Both the position numbers and the translations under genes were made by a program. A stretch of 64,000 nt of DNA from an uncultured Cytophagales bacterium (lineage in GTDB: Bacteria; Bacteroidota; Bacteroidia; Cytophagales; Cyclobacteriaceae): NCBI GenBank assembly GCA_913057175.1, contig CAJXNP010000004.1:248001-312000 (forward strand). The letters run 5' to 3'. Of the stretch, positions 36,082 through 45,052 are shown in pieces (the first letter of the stretch is position 1; every line of letters begins with the position of its first letter). A model generated the notes under the pieces. That model saw only the letters and a program-made list of their open reading frames with translations. It did no database searches and was not told the DNA's origin.

Positions 36082-37707
36082 ATGAAAAGCCCGCTAAAAA
36101 AGATTACCTACATTTTTTTGCTAGTTGTAATTCTTCCGGTGATCGTATTTGCCATTTTTGAAGTAGGTTCACTCAATAAAAATGAAGAAATCATTCGGGA
36201 TATTTACAAAAATCAGCTGGATGCAATTTTGTATTCCATCAATCAGTATTCTGATGATATCGTCAATAGCTGGGCTAATCACTTAGATGGATTGAATTAC
36301 CGCGACAAGAATGCGGCATACATCGATGATGTCTTCAAGGTGATCAATGAAAGCCAGTCGTTGGAATGGATCGGCTTATCAAACAGGGATGGATCCTTGT
36401 CCAAGATCTTTCATTCCGATACAACTATTCAATATCCTGCCGGAGAGGAATTGCAAAAGATCATCAAAGAAAAGCAGCAAATTTTTGATAAACTCATTCG
36501 CTACCAGGAAAGCGGTTTCAGAAAGATGGAACCCATTCAGGCTGCTGATTTCCCAAATCTGATCATCCTGTTTTTTGTGCTCGATCAGAAATCGCAGCCT
36601 TTTGAGTTTTGCTTCATGGCTTTGCAACCGGAAGAATTCATTTCAAGGACACTCTCTCCAAAGATCCAGAATATCTCACAAGAGAAGTTCCTGATCTCAG
36701 CCTATAAAATGTCCAATGATTCATTGGTGTTTTCGACCATGCAGGTAGAATCAGACCTCAGCACCTTTGATTACCAGGATGTGAATGAATCTGAAGGCGA
36801 GGAAGATAAGCCGGATGTGCAGCAAAGAGATTTCTGGTTATTGCCGGGATATTACCTGGGTATTTCACAGATGGGAACATCCCTGACGGAAGTTGTTCAG
36901 ACCAGATCCTACACGAACCTGGCGTTGCTGATCCTGCTGATCTTAACGCTTTTATTCGGATTGTTTTTTCTTTACAGGAATATCAGTCGGGAAGTGCAGC
37001 TATCTCAGGCCAAATCGGAATTTGTGTCAAATGTATCCCACGAGATCCGTACGCCGCTTTCTCTCATACATATGTTTGCCGAAACATTGGAAATGAACAG
37101 GGTCAAGTCAGAGGAAAAGAAACATGAATACTACGACATTATCCGAAAGGAATCGGAAAGACTTTCAAGAATTGTGAATCGGATCCTAAGTTTTTCTCAG
37201 ATTGAAGCAAATAAAAGAAGGTTTGAATTTCAGGATGTCAATATGAATGAATTGGTGGGAGAGATCCTTCAGTCATATGAATTCCATCTGACAAATAAAG
37301 GTTTTACTTTTCAGTATTCCCACCCTGATAATTGTAACATCATATCTGGTGATAAGGAAGCCATATCTGAGGCAATCATAAACCTGATTGACAATGCCAT
37401 TAAATACAGCAAGGACAAAAAACACCTGGATATCAATCTGAAATCGGAAAACAATCATGTCTCATTAGAGATAAAAGATCAGGGAATTGGTATTCCAAAA
37501 AGCCATCAGGAAGATATTTTTCAACAATTTTACCGGGTTCCTACCGGCGATGTACACAACGCAAAAGGATCGGGACTGGGATTAACATTGGTCAAAAAAA
37601 TAATCGATGCGCATTCCGGGAATATCAGATTAGAAAGCTCACCCGGAAAAGGCAGCTCATTTATGTTAGTTTTTCCAATCAAAAAAAGTATTTCCCATGA
37701 ACAATAA
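36082..37707 (+). CDS. Sensor histidine kinase with periplasmic sensor domain
   Basis: A 541-residue membrane kinase. TM1 is at about 7-27 and TM2 at about 275-298, enclosing a 245-residue periplasmic sensor without a recognised family. HisKA: SEFVSNVSHEIRTPLSLI with phospho-acceptor His320. The catalytic domain has N-box NLIDNAIKYS, G1 DQGIGIP, F/G2 FYRV and GSGLGLTLVKKI. Its last codons overlap the response-regulator gene by 11 bases, so the pair is translationally coupled. The signal is unknown. Genes for a small secreted peptide and two double jelly-roll proteins follow, and are plausible targets or signals. Confidence 0.93.
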   Translation: MKSPLKKITYIFLLVVILPVIVFAIFEVGSLNKNEEIIRDIYKNQLDAILYSINQYSDDIVNSWANHLDGLNYRDKNAAYIDDVFKVINESQSLEWIGLSNRDGSLSKIFHSDTTIQYPAGEELQKIIKEKQQIFDKLIRYQESGFRKMEPIQAADFPNLIILFFVLDQKSQPFEFCFMALQPEEFISRTLSPKIQNISQEKFLISAYKMSNDSLVFSTMQVESDLSTFDYQDVNESEGEEDKPDVQQRDFWLLPGYYLGISQMGTSLTEVVQTRSYTNLALLILLILTLLFGLFFLYRNISREVQLSQAKSEFVSNVSHEIRTPLSLIHMFAETLEMNRVKSEEKKHEYYDIIRKESERLSRIVNRILSFSQIEANKRRFEFQDVNMNELVGEILQSYEFHLTNKGFTFQYSHPDNCNIISGDKEAISEAIINLIDNAIKYSKDKKHLDINLKSENNHVSLEIKDQGIGIPKSHQEDIFQQFYRVPTGDVHNAKGSGLGLTLVKKIIDAHSGNIRLESSPGKGSSFMLVFPIKKSISHEQ

Positions 37708-38389
37708 GATAATTGTAATAGACGATGAGCCCAACATGCGATTGGGCCTGGCTGACAACCTGGAATTTGAAGGCTATCAGGTTGATCAGGCAGAAAATGG
37801 AAAAATTGGATTGGAAAAATTACTGTCTAATTCTTATGACCTAATACTTCTGGATGTGATGATGCCCGAATTGTCCGGGTTTGATGTATGCAAGAAGGCC
37901 CGGGAAAAAGGAATAACAGCGCCCATTATTTTACTGACAGCAAAAGGCGAGGAGATTGATAAGGTTTTGGGACTGGAGCTTGGGGCAGACGATTATGTAA
38001 CGAAACCATTTAGCCTGAGGGAGTTGCTTGCGCGGATCAAAGCCGTTTTGAGACGAGGAGGAAATCAGGAAAAGGAACCTGAAAAAGAAGATAATGTTAA
38101 AATCGGACAACTAACCGTTAATTTCTTATCATATACTGCAGAGAATACCAGTGGACCGGTTAAAATGTCCCATAAAGAATTTGAGATACTGAATTACCTG
38201 ATCGAACGAAAAAATGAAATTGTAAGCAGGTACGACCTTCTGGAAGAAGTTTGGGGCTATGAAGAAACACCGACCACCCGAACGGTGGATAATTTTATTG
38301 TCAAACTAAGGCACAAGATCGAAGAAAACCCCAACTCGCCTCATATCATCCTGACAGTCCACGGCTCTGGGTATAAATTAATTATGTAG
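37697..38389 (+). CDS. OmpR-family response regulator
   Basis: A 230-residue two-domain regulator. The receiver has the acidic pair Asp9-Asp10 (VIDDEPN), phospho-acceptor Asp53 (LLDVMMPE) and the Lys in LLTAKGEE. The winged-helix output (about 132-230) contains MSHKEFEILNYLIERKNEIVSR and TTRTVDNFIVKLRHKIE, followed by ILTVHGSGYKLIM, as in OmpR/PhoB. It is the partner of the preceding histidine kinase. A strong perfect inverted repeat with a T-rich tail closes the operon. Confidence 0.95.
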   Translation: MNNKIIVIDDEPNMRLGLADNLEFEGYQVDQAENGKIGLEKLLSNSYDLILLDVMMPELSGFDVCKKAREKGITAPIILLTAKGEEIDKVLGLELGADDYVTKPFSLRELLARIKAVLRRGGNQEKEPEKEDNVKIGQLTVNFLSYTAENTSGPVKMSHKEFEILNYLIERKNEIVSRYDLLEEVWGYEETPTTRTVDNFIVKLRHKIEENPNSPHIILTVHGSGYKLIM

Positions 38390-38396
38390 ATTTAGT

Positions 38397-38463
38397 GTCA
38401 TCCTGAACTTGTTTCAGGATCGGTTAAATCAAGCAAACGATCCTGAAACAAGTTCAGGATGAC
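38397..38463 (+). terminator. Long perfect inverted repeat acting as terminator; part of a dispersed repeat
   Basis: Two 26-base arms (38397-38422 and 38438-38463) are exact reverse complements with a 15-base spacer, followed by a T-rich stretch (tttatttttt). The arm is itself a near-palindrome (ATCCTGAA ... TTCAGGAT) and recurs at 58230-58254. It lies 7 bases after the response-regulator stop and probably ends that operon, while also being a copy of a dispersed repeat. Confidence 0.75.
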
Positions 38464-38658
38464 TTTATTTTTTCGCCTAGCCTGGTCTGACTATCGTCTG
38501 ACCTTTTTTCCAAATCTTATCTAGTCTTACTATTAAAATTTGGACCTAAAATGTTCAATTTCACTGCTTTTAAAGGCTTTTTTTACAATTTATAAAAACC
38601 TGTGACAATTTTTTACATCTCTTTACCCGGCGGTGACACCTCTTTTTTATGGCCGAAG

Positions 38659-38666
38659 TATATTTG
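38659..38666 (+). promoter_or_regulatory. Bacteroidota-type -7 box before the small secreted peptide
   Basis: TATATTTG matches TAnnTTTG and lies 28 bases before the ATG at 38695, after the inverted-repeat terminator. No clear -33 element is visible. Confidence 0.4.
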
Positions 38667-38694
38667 AATAGAAATTGATCAAAACTTCAAAGCC

Positions 38695-38946
38695 ATGAAA
38701 CAGAAGGTCATCACACTCGTCATCATCCTGCTAACTTTCTTTAGCATATTGTCAGCCAACTTTCAGATAATTGACAGCCTTAGTGACGGTCAGTTTTTAC
38801 AGGCAAAAACCATCTTTTCTTCTGGCTCAACAGAAAGCCAAAAGATGAAAAAACAAGATGACAAAGGTTGTGTCAGTGAGAAGTCTCTGGCAGGCCGATC
38901 CAATTTTGCCCTTCCAGGCAATGTCATTTATTTCATTCTTAAGTAA
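38695..38946 (+). CDS. Small secreted peptide
   Basis: An 83-residue product with a clear signal peptide (MKQKVITLVIILLTFFSILS) and a polar mature part of about 60 residues containing one Cys (DDKGCVSEKSL). I know no family for it. It has its own -7 box and starts the stretch leading to the double jelly-roll genes (50 bases to the next start). It may be a signal or partner for the adjacent sensor kinase. It could also be a chance frame, though the good signal peptide argues against that. Confidence 0.45.
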   Translation: MKQKVITLVIILLTFFSILSANFQIIDSLSDGQFLQAKTIFSSGSTESQKMKKQDDKGCVSEKSLAGRSNFALPGNVIYFILK

Positions 38947-38996
38947 TTTTTTCATTTATGATCACTTATCAAAAGAAACTTATAAAACCTAAAACA

Positions 38997-40043
38997 ATGA
39001 GATCCCTGTCCTTCGCGATTATAACCTTTATATTGTCACTTCCATTCATAACATTTGCCCAGGGAGACAGAATAGAAAGCTTGAGAGGTAAGTGGTTGTT
39101 TCAATTAGGTGATAACAAGGATTATGCGAAACCAGATTATGATGATTCAGATTGGGAAGTGGTGTATGTTCCTTCAACATGGCAAAAAGAGGGCTTTTAC
39201 AATTATTCCGGTTATGCCTGGTATCGCACAACATTTGAATTGGATAACGACATTAATACGAACTCACTGTTTCTTAAACTGGGAAGAATCGATGATAGCG
39301 ATGAGGTTTATCTGAATGGCAAATATATAGGAGGTATGGGAGGATTTCCACCTGATTATTTTACGGCCTTTAATGTGCAGAGAAGCTATTACATTCCTGA
39401 AGAATACTTAAGTCAAAATGGTAGAAATACGATTGCTGTGCGAGTCTTTGATGAAGGAGGAGTAGGTGGAATAACGAATGGTTTTATTGGTATCTACCAG
39501 GAAAATGCCGGTACGGAAAATAGCATCAGCCTGGTAGGAAACTGGAAGTTCCAGCTTTTTGACAATATGGATTATGCTGAAAGAAATTTCAATGATTCGG
39601 ATTGGGATAATATTGTTGTCCCTTCCACGTGGGAACACCAGGGATTCAGCGAATACGATGGGTTTGCCTGGTACAGGAAAAAATTCACAATATCAACAAA
39701 TAAGGAATTGAAGGACATGATCCTTCTTCTGGGAAAAATTGATGATATGGATCAGGTCTATATAAATGGGTATAAGGTAGGCGAAACCGGTGACATTGAA
39801 CGGAAATGGGCTAAAGATGGTGAATGGGACAAATACCGCATCTATTATATACCTAATGGGTTGCTGGAGCCTGGAAAACAAAATACCATCGCCGTCAGGG
39901 TATATGATCAGGAGCAAAGGGGTGGGATTTATCAGGGTCCTGTGGCAATCATACCCAGAACAGAATACAAAGCATTTTGGAAACAGTACTACAAATACCA
40001 CGAGAATGGATTCGCAAACTGGATTATGTCCTGGCAGTACTAG
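38997..40043 (+). CDS. Secreted protein of two GH2-type sugar-binding jelly rolls, no catalytic domain
   Basis: Start at the ATG at 38997, which begins the signal peptide MRSLSFAIITFILSLPFITF; the upstream ATG at 38958 only adds polar residues. The mature 330 residues consist of two copies (about 25-170 and 180-330) of the N-terminal jelly roll of GH2 enzymes. Both copies share GxWxFxLxDNxDYA, DDSDW, VPSTW, YxGxAWYR, LxLGxIDD, VYxNG, NTIAVRV and GGI. No TIM-barrel or catalytic Glu motifs follow, so this is likely a carbohydrate-binding or sensing protein, not an enzyme. A paralogue with the same layout follows after 57 bases. Confidence 0.8.
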   Translation: MRSLSFAIITFILSLPFITFAQGDRIESLRGKWLFQLGDNKDYAKPDYDDSDWEVVYVPSTWQKEGFYNYSGYAWYRTTFELDNDINTNSLFLKLGRIDDSDEVYLNGKYIGGMGGFPPDYFTAFNVQRSYYIPEEYLSQNGRNTIAVRVFDEGGVGGITNGFIGIYQENAGTENSISLVGNWKFQLFDNMDYAERNFNDSDWDNIVVPSTWEHQGFSEYDGFAWYRKKFTISTNKELKDMILLLGKIDDMDQVYINGYKVGETGDIERKWAKDGEWDKYRIYYIPNGLLEPGKQNTIAVRVYDQEQRGGIYQGPVAIIPRTEYKAFWKQYYKYHENGFANWIMSWQY

Positions 40044-40100
40044 ATTCTGGTGGTTTAAATAAGATCAATAACAAAAACAACAACTGATTTAGAATTGAAG

Positions 40101-41108
40101 ATGAAGAGGCATTTTTTAATAGGAATGATCGTGTCAGCGCTGGTTTTTATTGAAAGCTCGGCGCTGGCCAACAACTGGGAGAAGATTCTAAGTCTCAGAG
40201 GAACATGGAAGTTTTCTATAGGTGATCAAAGGAGATGGGCCGAACCTGGATATGACGATAGGAGTTGGGAGAGCATCTATGCACCATCAAAATGGGAAGA
40301 TGAAGGATTTCACGGATACGATGGCTATGCCTGGTACCGGAAATCTTTCAATGGTGACGATCTGAACAATACAGATTGGAGCTATAGTCTATTCCTGGGA
40401 TACATTGATGATGTAGATGAAGTTTATTTCAACGGACATCTTATCGGGTATTCAGGGGCCTTTCCTCCTAATTATGTCAGCGCATATAATGCAAATCGCC
40501 AATATCATATCCCTAACGAATTTATCAACTTCAATGGTAAAAATGTAATCGCTGTGAGGGTTTATGATTCTCAGATCGAAGGGGGTATTGTAAAAGGTGA
40601 TATTGGAATATTTGTCAACCGAAAAGATAAAGAGTTAAGCATTAATCTGCGAGGAATGTGGGATTTTTGCCTCGCAAAGGGAGGCAGCAACTACAGCGAT
40701 CTTCCCAAGGATGAAAAATCCTGGGTTAAGATCAGCGTGCCAAAGAGTTGGGAAGATCAGGGCTATAAACATTATGATGGAACAGCCTGGTACAGGAAGC
40801 AGGTTTACATCCCTCAGGACCTTCAAGGTGAACAGTTGGTTTTAATCCTTGGTAAAATTGATGATTTTGACGATGTGTACCTTAACGGAAAAAAGGTAGG
40901 TACCAGTAAACTCACTTCTGATTACCGACATCATACAGCATATGATAAGCTAAGAACTTATTTTATTCCTCCAGATGCATTTAAAGCCGGCCAGATGAAT
41001 ACCATTATCGTACTAGTGGAAGACACAGGCGGGTATGGTGGTATTTATGAAGGCCCGGTTGGCATCATCAAGCAGTCGCAGTTTACCAAATTTTTGAGAT
41101 GGAGATGA
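40101..41108 (+). CDS. Paralogous double GH2-type jelly-roll protein
   Basis: From the ATG at 40101 (an in-frame TTG sits two codons upstream) the protein has 335 residues, with a signal peptide ending near SSALA. It repeats the layout of the preceding protein: two jelly rolls with RGTWKFSIGDQRRWAEPGYD, YDGYAWYRKSF, LGYIDDVDEVYFNG and RVYDSQIEGGI, then RGMWDFCLA, YDGTAWYRKQV, ILGKIDDFDDVYLNG and GGYGGIYEGPVGI. All four domains across the two proteins are clearly homologous, which points to internal duplication followed by gene duplication. It ends in a terminator. The function is likely glycan binding. Confidence 0.8.
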   Translation: MKRHFLIGMIVSALVFIESSALANNWEKILSLRGTWKFSIGDQRRWAEPGYDDRSWESIYAPSKWEDEGFHGYDGYAWYRKSFNGDDLNNTDWSYSLFLGYIDDVDEVYFNGHLIGYSGAFPPNYVSAYNANRQYHIPNEFINFNGKNVIAVRVYDSQIEGGIVKGDIGIFVNRKDKELSINLRGMWDFCLAKGGSNYSDLPKDEKSWVKISVPKSWEDQGYKHYDGTAWYRKQVYIPQDLQGEQLVLILGKIDDFDDVYLNGKKVGTSKLTSDYRHHTAYDKLRTYFIPPDAFKAGQMNTIIVLVEDTGGYGGIYEGPVGIIKQSQFTKFLRWR

Positions 41109-41140
41109 TAACTCCAACTTGTTTGTACTTTATTCGTTAA

Positions 41141-41166
41141 GAGGCCTCTTTCGGGGGCCTTTTTTC
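41141..41166 (+). terminator. Rho-independent terminator after the jelly-roll pair
   Basis: AGGCC at 41142-41146 pairs with GGCCT at 41156-41160, followed by a run of six T. It closes the double jelly-roll transcript. Confidence 0.75.
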
Positions 41167-41245
41167 ATTTATATATATTGGTTTTTGTATTAAATCAATG
41201 AAGTAATTTGAAATAAGCCAGTGCGTCCCACTACCTTTTAATTGC

Positions 41246-41253
41246 TATATTTG
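41246..41253 (+). promoter_or_regulatory. Bacteroidota-type -7 box before the GntP operon
   Basis: TATATTTG fits TAnnTTTG and lies 28 bases before the ATG at 41282, just after a terminator. The -33 part is not evident. Confidence 0.45.
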
Positions 41254-41281
41254 AAATCGCACCAGCTTTAACCTTCTTCTT

Positions 41282-42613
41282 ATGGAAATTTTTTACTTAT
41301 TGGTAAGTATTGTCTTAATCATCATACTTACTGCCAGACTAAGCGTCCATCCCTTTTTGTCACTGTTTATTGTTGCTTTGCTTTATGGGTTTGCAGTAGG
41401 GATGCCCACAGAAGAGATTATTAACTCCATTAATGATGGCTTTGGCACTACTATTGGAAAAATAGGCCTTTTGATTGTTTTCGGTGTGATAATGGGGGCT
41501 TTTTTGGAAAATTCCGGAGCTGCCTACACTATTGCAGAAAAGATATTGAATATCATCGGTAAAAAACGAGTGCCAGAAGCAATGGGCATGATTGGCTATA
41601 TTGTTTCCATACCTGTATTTGGTGATAGCGGATTCCTTTTATTGTCTCCTTTAAATAAGAGTCTTTCAAAAAAAGCAGGTATTTCCCTTGCGGGTACCGC
41701 GGTAGCCCTGGGATTGGGTTTGACAGCTTCTCACACCATGGTACCACCCACACCTGGTCCTATAGCAGCAGCAGGAATTTTAGGTGCGGATCTTGGGTTA
41801 GTTATTCTAATGGGGGTGCCTGTAAGCGCTATGGCATTGACAGTTGGGTTAATCTATGCTAAAAAAATTGCAGCAAAGAAATACATTGATCCCAATCCGG
41901 ATGTCAGTGAAGATGAGATCAATAAGAGAATCAGGGAAGCTCCGGGATTTTTCAAATCCTCCTTTCCGGTTGTAGTGCCCATCTTGCTGATCATTATTAA
42001 TTCATTTGCCACAGCTTACGCAGAAAGCATTGATGCTCGGATTATGAAGGTAATATCCTTTATTGGTTCACCCATGATTGCGCTGTTTATTGGTACACTA
42101 CTTTCCTTCGCTTTGCCGAAAAAATTCAACCTGGAATTACTTTCAACACAGGGATGGGTGGGCAAGGCTTTGAAAGATGGAGCGACGATCATACTGATTA
42201 CCGGCGCCGGGGGAATTTTTGGTAAAGTACTGCAAAATTCCGGTTTAGCTGATGTGATCGGAAGTTCACTATCAGGTGTAGAGCTTAGTATATTTTTACC
42301 CTTTTTATTAGCAGCAGCGCTAAAAACGGCACAGGGTTCTTCGACTGTTGCGCTGATCACAACAGCTTCTATCATGGTTTCGCTGATGGAACCACTTGGT
42401 TTTAATACAGAGATCCAGAAAGCCATGGTTGTCGTGGCAATTGGCTGTGGATCAGCTGTGGTATCTCACGCCAATGACAGTTTCTTTTGGGTATTAACAC
42501 AAATGTCTAATATGGAAGTAAAAACAGGGTACCGGTTATTTTCAACAGGAACGTTTATTCTTGGAACTTCAGCTGCAATTATTCTATATATTATAAATTT
42601 GTTTTTGAATTAA
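41282..42613 (+). CDS. GntP-family sugar acid permease
   Basis: A 443-residue membrane protein with about 12-14 TM segments. Family signatures include GFGTTIGKIGLLIVFGVIMG, the PVFGDSGFLLLSPL stretch, LTASHTMVPPTPGPIAAAGI, and a C-terminal GCGSAVVSHANDSFFWV. GntP transporters import gluconate and related sugar acids by proton symport. It heads an operon with a XylX-like dehydratase (11-base gap) and an alpha-ketoglutaric semialdehyde dehydrogenase (2-base gap), so a pentonate such as xylonate or arabinonate is the likely cargo. Confidence 0.92.
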   Translation: MEIFYLLVSIVLIIILTARLSVHPFLSLFIVALLYGFAVGMPTEEIINSINDGFGTTIGKIGLLIVFGVIMGAFLENSGAAYTIAEKILNIIGKKRVPEAMGMIGYIVSIPVFGDSGFLLLSPLNKSLSKKAGISLAGTAVALGLGLTASHTMVPPTPGPIAAAGILGADLGLVILMGVPVSAMALTVGLIYAKKIAAKKYIDPNPDVSEDEINKRIREAPGFFKSSFPVVVPILLIIINSFATAYAESIDARIMKVISFIGSPMIALFIGTLLSFALPKKFNLELLSTQGWVGKALKDGATIILITGAGGIFGKVLQNSGLADVIGSSLSGVELSIFLPFLLAAALKTAQGSSTVALITTASIMVSLMEPLGFNTEIQKAMVVVAIGCGSAVVSHANDSFFWVLTQMSNMEVKTGYRLFSTGTFILGTSAAIILYIINLFLN

Positions 42614-42624
42614 CTGCTAAACGC

Positions 42625-43461
42625 ATGAAACTTTATAAAACGAGTAGTGGGATAGTATTTGCCCACGAAGAAAAATATTACCAACTCTTTTCAGAAGACT
42701 GGGATGTTTTCATCAATGATGATAATCTGTATGAAAAACTATTTGCCATCACTCAGAATCATGATCCCGATGAGAAATTAAAAAACCTCATAGAAAAAGA
42801 TCTGCAACCACCCATTCAAAGCCAGGAGATCTGGGGTAGTGGAGTTACTTACTTTAAAAGCAAAGTTGGGAGGCAGGAGGAAGCAAAGGATTCCGGTGGT
42901 GGAGATTTTTACCAACGGGTTTATGATGCTGAAAGACCGGAGCTTTTTTTTAAAGCAGTTGCCTACCGAACGGTAGGGTCAGGTCAGAATGTTCGGATCA
43001 GAAAAGATTCCACCTGGGACGTTCCGGAACCGGAAGTAACACTTTTTGTAACTTCCAATGCGAAAATCGTAGGCTATACAGTAGGCAATGATATGAGTTC
43101 TCGCAGTATTGAAGGAGAGAACCCACTATATCTGCCTCAGGCTAAGTCTTATGATGGAAGCACAGCCATTGGGCCCTGCCTGTATGTGTCAGATAAGCCT
43201 TTGCCAGCGGAAAGTGTTATCAGATTGGAGATCCTTAGGAATGGAAAACACGAATTTGACGAAAATACGCAATTCAGCCAGATGAAAAGAAAGCCTGAAG
43301 AATTAGTTGGGTTTTTATTCAGGGAGTGCGCTTTTCCTCAGGGTGTATTCCTGATGACGGGGACAGGGATCGTTCCTTCCACGGATTTTACATTGAAAAA
43401 AGGAGATGAGATAAGAATTACCGTTGAAAATATTGGAACCCTCATAAACACAGTAAGCTAA
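42625..43461 (+). CDS. FAH-family 2-keto-3-deoxy-pentonate dehydratase, XylX-like
   Basis: A 278-residue protein of the fumarylacetoacetate hydrolase superfamily. WGSGVTYFKSK near 70, WDVPEPEVTLFV near 132 (metal-binding Glu pair), GYTVGNDMSSRSIEGENPLY, and GTGIVPSTDFTLKKGDEI near the C-terminus are typical. Members encoded next to KGSA dehydrogenase, such as Caulobacter XylX and archaeal KdaD, dehydrate 2-keto-3-deoxy-xylonate or -arabinonate to alpha-ketoglutaric semialdehyde. The operon context supports this role; the exact pentonate stereochemistry is not visible. Confidence 0.82.
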   Translation: MKLYKTSSGIVFAHEEKYYQLFSEDWDVFINDDNLYEKLFAITQNHDPDEKLKNLIEKDLQPPIQSQEIWGSGVTYFKSKVGRQEEAKDSGGGDFYQRVYDAERPELFFKAVAYRTVGSGQNVRIRKDSTWDVPEPEVTLFVTSNAKIVGYTVGNDMSSRSIEGENPLYLPQAKSYDGSTAIGPCLYVSDKPLPAESVIRLEILRNGKHEFDENTQFSQMKRKPEELVGFLFRECAFPQGVFLMTGTGIVPSTDFTLKKGDEIRITVENIGTLINTVS

Positions 43462-43463
43462 TT

Positions 43464-45041
43464 ATGAAATTACACGGACAAAACTTTATCGGAAATACGT
43501 TATCGGGAAATGGGAATCAAACCTTCCAGGGGGAAAATCCCGCTACCCGGACTAAACTTGAAACTGATTTTCACGAAGCAACATCTAATGAAATCAATGA
43601 AGCCATTGCAAAAGCAAATGAAGCCTTTTCTGTTTATAGTAAGAAGAGCGGAAAGGAAAAAGCAGGGTTTTTAGAGGCTATCGCTGACGAAATTCTCGCT
43701 TTAGGGGATGACCTGATCAAGCGCTGCATGGAGGAAACCGGCCTTCCCGAAGCCCGGTTGATAGGGGAAAGGGGAAGGACGATGAATCAATTAAAATTAT
43801 TTGCCAGCGTAGCTCGTGAAGGTTCGTGGGTAGATGCAAGGGTAGATTTTGCCAATCCTGATCGCCAGCCTCTTCCCAAGCCTGATGTGAGGAGCATGTT
43901 CCAGGCTTTGGGTCCTGTAGGGATATTTGGGGCCAGTAATTTTCCATTAGCATTTTCTGTGGCTGGTGGAGACACTGCTTCTGCGCTGGCTGCCGGTTGC
44001 CCGATCGTTGTGAAGGCTCATCCTTCCCATCCCGGAACATGCGAGTTGGTTGCAACAGCTATTGTAAAAGCTGTAGAAAAATGCGACATGCCTGATGGGA
44101 CATTTTCAATGGTTCAGGGACCTTCGGTCGATGTCGGAATGGGAATTGTCCGCAACCCATATATAAAGGCAATTGGTTTTACCGGATCATTTCGAGGTGG
44201 AAAAGCATTGTTTGATGAAGCAAATAAGCGACCGGAACCCATTCCTGTTTATGCTGAAATGGGAAGTACCAACCCAGTCATCATTTTGCCTGAGGCTTTG
44301 AAAGAGCGCAAGGAGGCTATTGCCAAAGACCTGACAGGTTCTGTGATCCTTGGAACGGGTCAGTTCTGCACGAATCCAGGGTTGGTTTTCGTTGAAGAAT
44401 CCCCAGAAAAAGATGAGTTCAAAAGCCTGCTAACTAAAAGCTTTCAGGAAGCCTCTTCTGCCGTTATGCTTAATTCCGGTATTCAGAAGGCATATCAGGG
44501 TGGAATAAAATCTCTTGAAACTTCTGAAGGAGTAAATGTTCTTGCGAAAGGGATTGATGGAACAGAGGGCTATTTTGCTACTCCTTATGCTTTTGAAACA
44601 ACAGTTGACAATTTTCTGAAGGACAAGCATCTGGAAGAAGAAGTCTTTGGACCCTCTACACTTTTGACGACCATTGACCAAAAAGAAAAGCTTGTTCAGG
44701 TGATTGAAAAATTAAGCGGGCATCTTACCATTACAATTCATGCCACAGAAAGTGACCTGAAAAATTATCAGCACATAATTCCTTTACTGGAAAAAAAGGC
44801 AGGCAGGTTGATCATCAATGGTTATCCTACCGGGGTAGAAGTATGTCATTCAATGGTTCATGGCGGGCCTTACCCTGCAACGACAGATAGTCGAACAACA
44901 TCGGTAGGGACGATGGCAATCACCCGTTTTGCACGACCGGTTTGCTATCAGAACTTTCCGCAGTTTCTTCTACCGGATGAATTGAAGGATGAAAATCCAC
45001 TCCACATATGGAGGTTAGTTGATGGAGAAATAAAACAATAA
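43464..45041 (+). CDS. Alpha-ketoglutaric semialdehyde dehydrogenase
   Basis: A 525-residue NAD(P)-dependent aldehyde dehydrogenase. The catalytic Cys302 lies in GQFCTNPG and the general-base Glu265 in AEMGSTNPV; the cofactor loop is IGFTGSFRGGKALFD. The overall pattern (HGQNFIGNTLSGNG at the start, GYPTGVEVCHSMVHGGPYPATTD near the C-terminus) is that of the KGSADH branch. It oxidises alpha-ketoglutaric semialdehyde to 2-oxoglutarate, the last step of non-phosphorylating pentose oxidation. It follows the XylX-like gene by 2 bases and closes the operon, ahead of a hairpin. Confidence 0.92.
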   Translation: MKLHGQNFIGNTLSGNGNQTFQGENPATRTKLETDFHEATSNEINEAIAKANEAFSVYSKKSGKEKAGFLEAIADEILALGDDLIKRCMEETGLPEARLIGERGRTMNQLKLFASVAREGSWVDARVDFANPDRQPLPKPDVRSMFQALGPVGIFGASNFPLAFSVAGGDTASALAAGCPIVVKAHPSHPGTCELVATAIVKAVEKCDMPDGTFSMVQGPSVDVGMGIVRNPYIKAIGFTGSFRGGKALFDEANKRPEPIPVYAEMGSTNPVIILPEALKERKEAIAKDLTGSVILGTGQFCTNPGLVFVEESPEKDEFKSLLTKSFQEASSAVMLNSGIQKAYQGGIKSLETSEGVNVLAKGIDGTEGYFATPYAFETTVDNFLKDKHLEEEVFGPSTLLTTIDQKEKLVQVIEKLSGHLTITIHATESDLKNYQHIIPLLEKKAGRLIINGYPTGVEVCHSMVHGGPYPATTDSRTTSVGTMAITRFARPVCYQNFPQFLLPDELKDENPLHIWRLVDGEIKQ

Positions 45042-45052
45042 CAACTGTTTTG

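Noticed and set aside
42016-42426. 136-codon - strand frame inside the GntP gene
   Set aside because: Antisense shadow of a transporter with clear family motifs.
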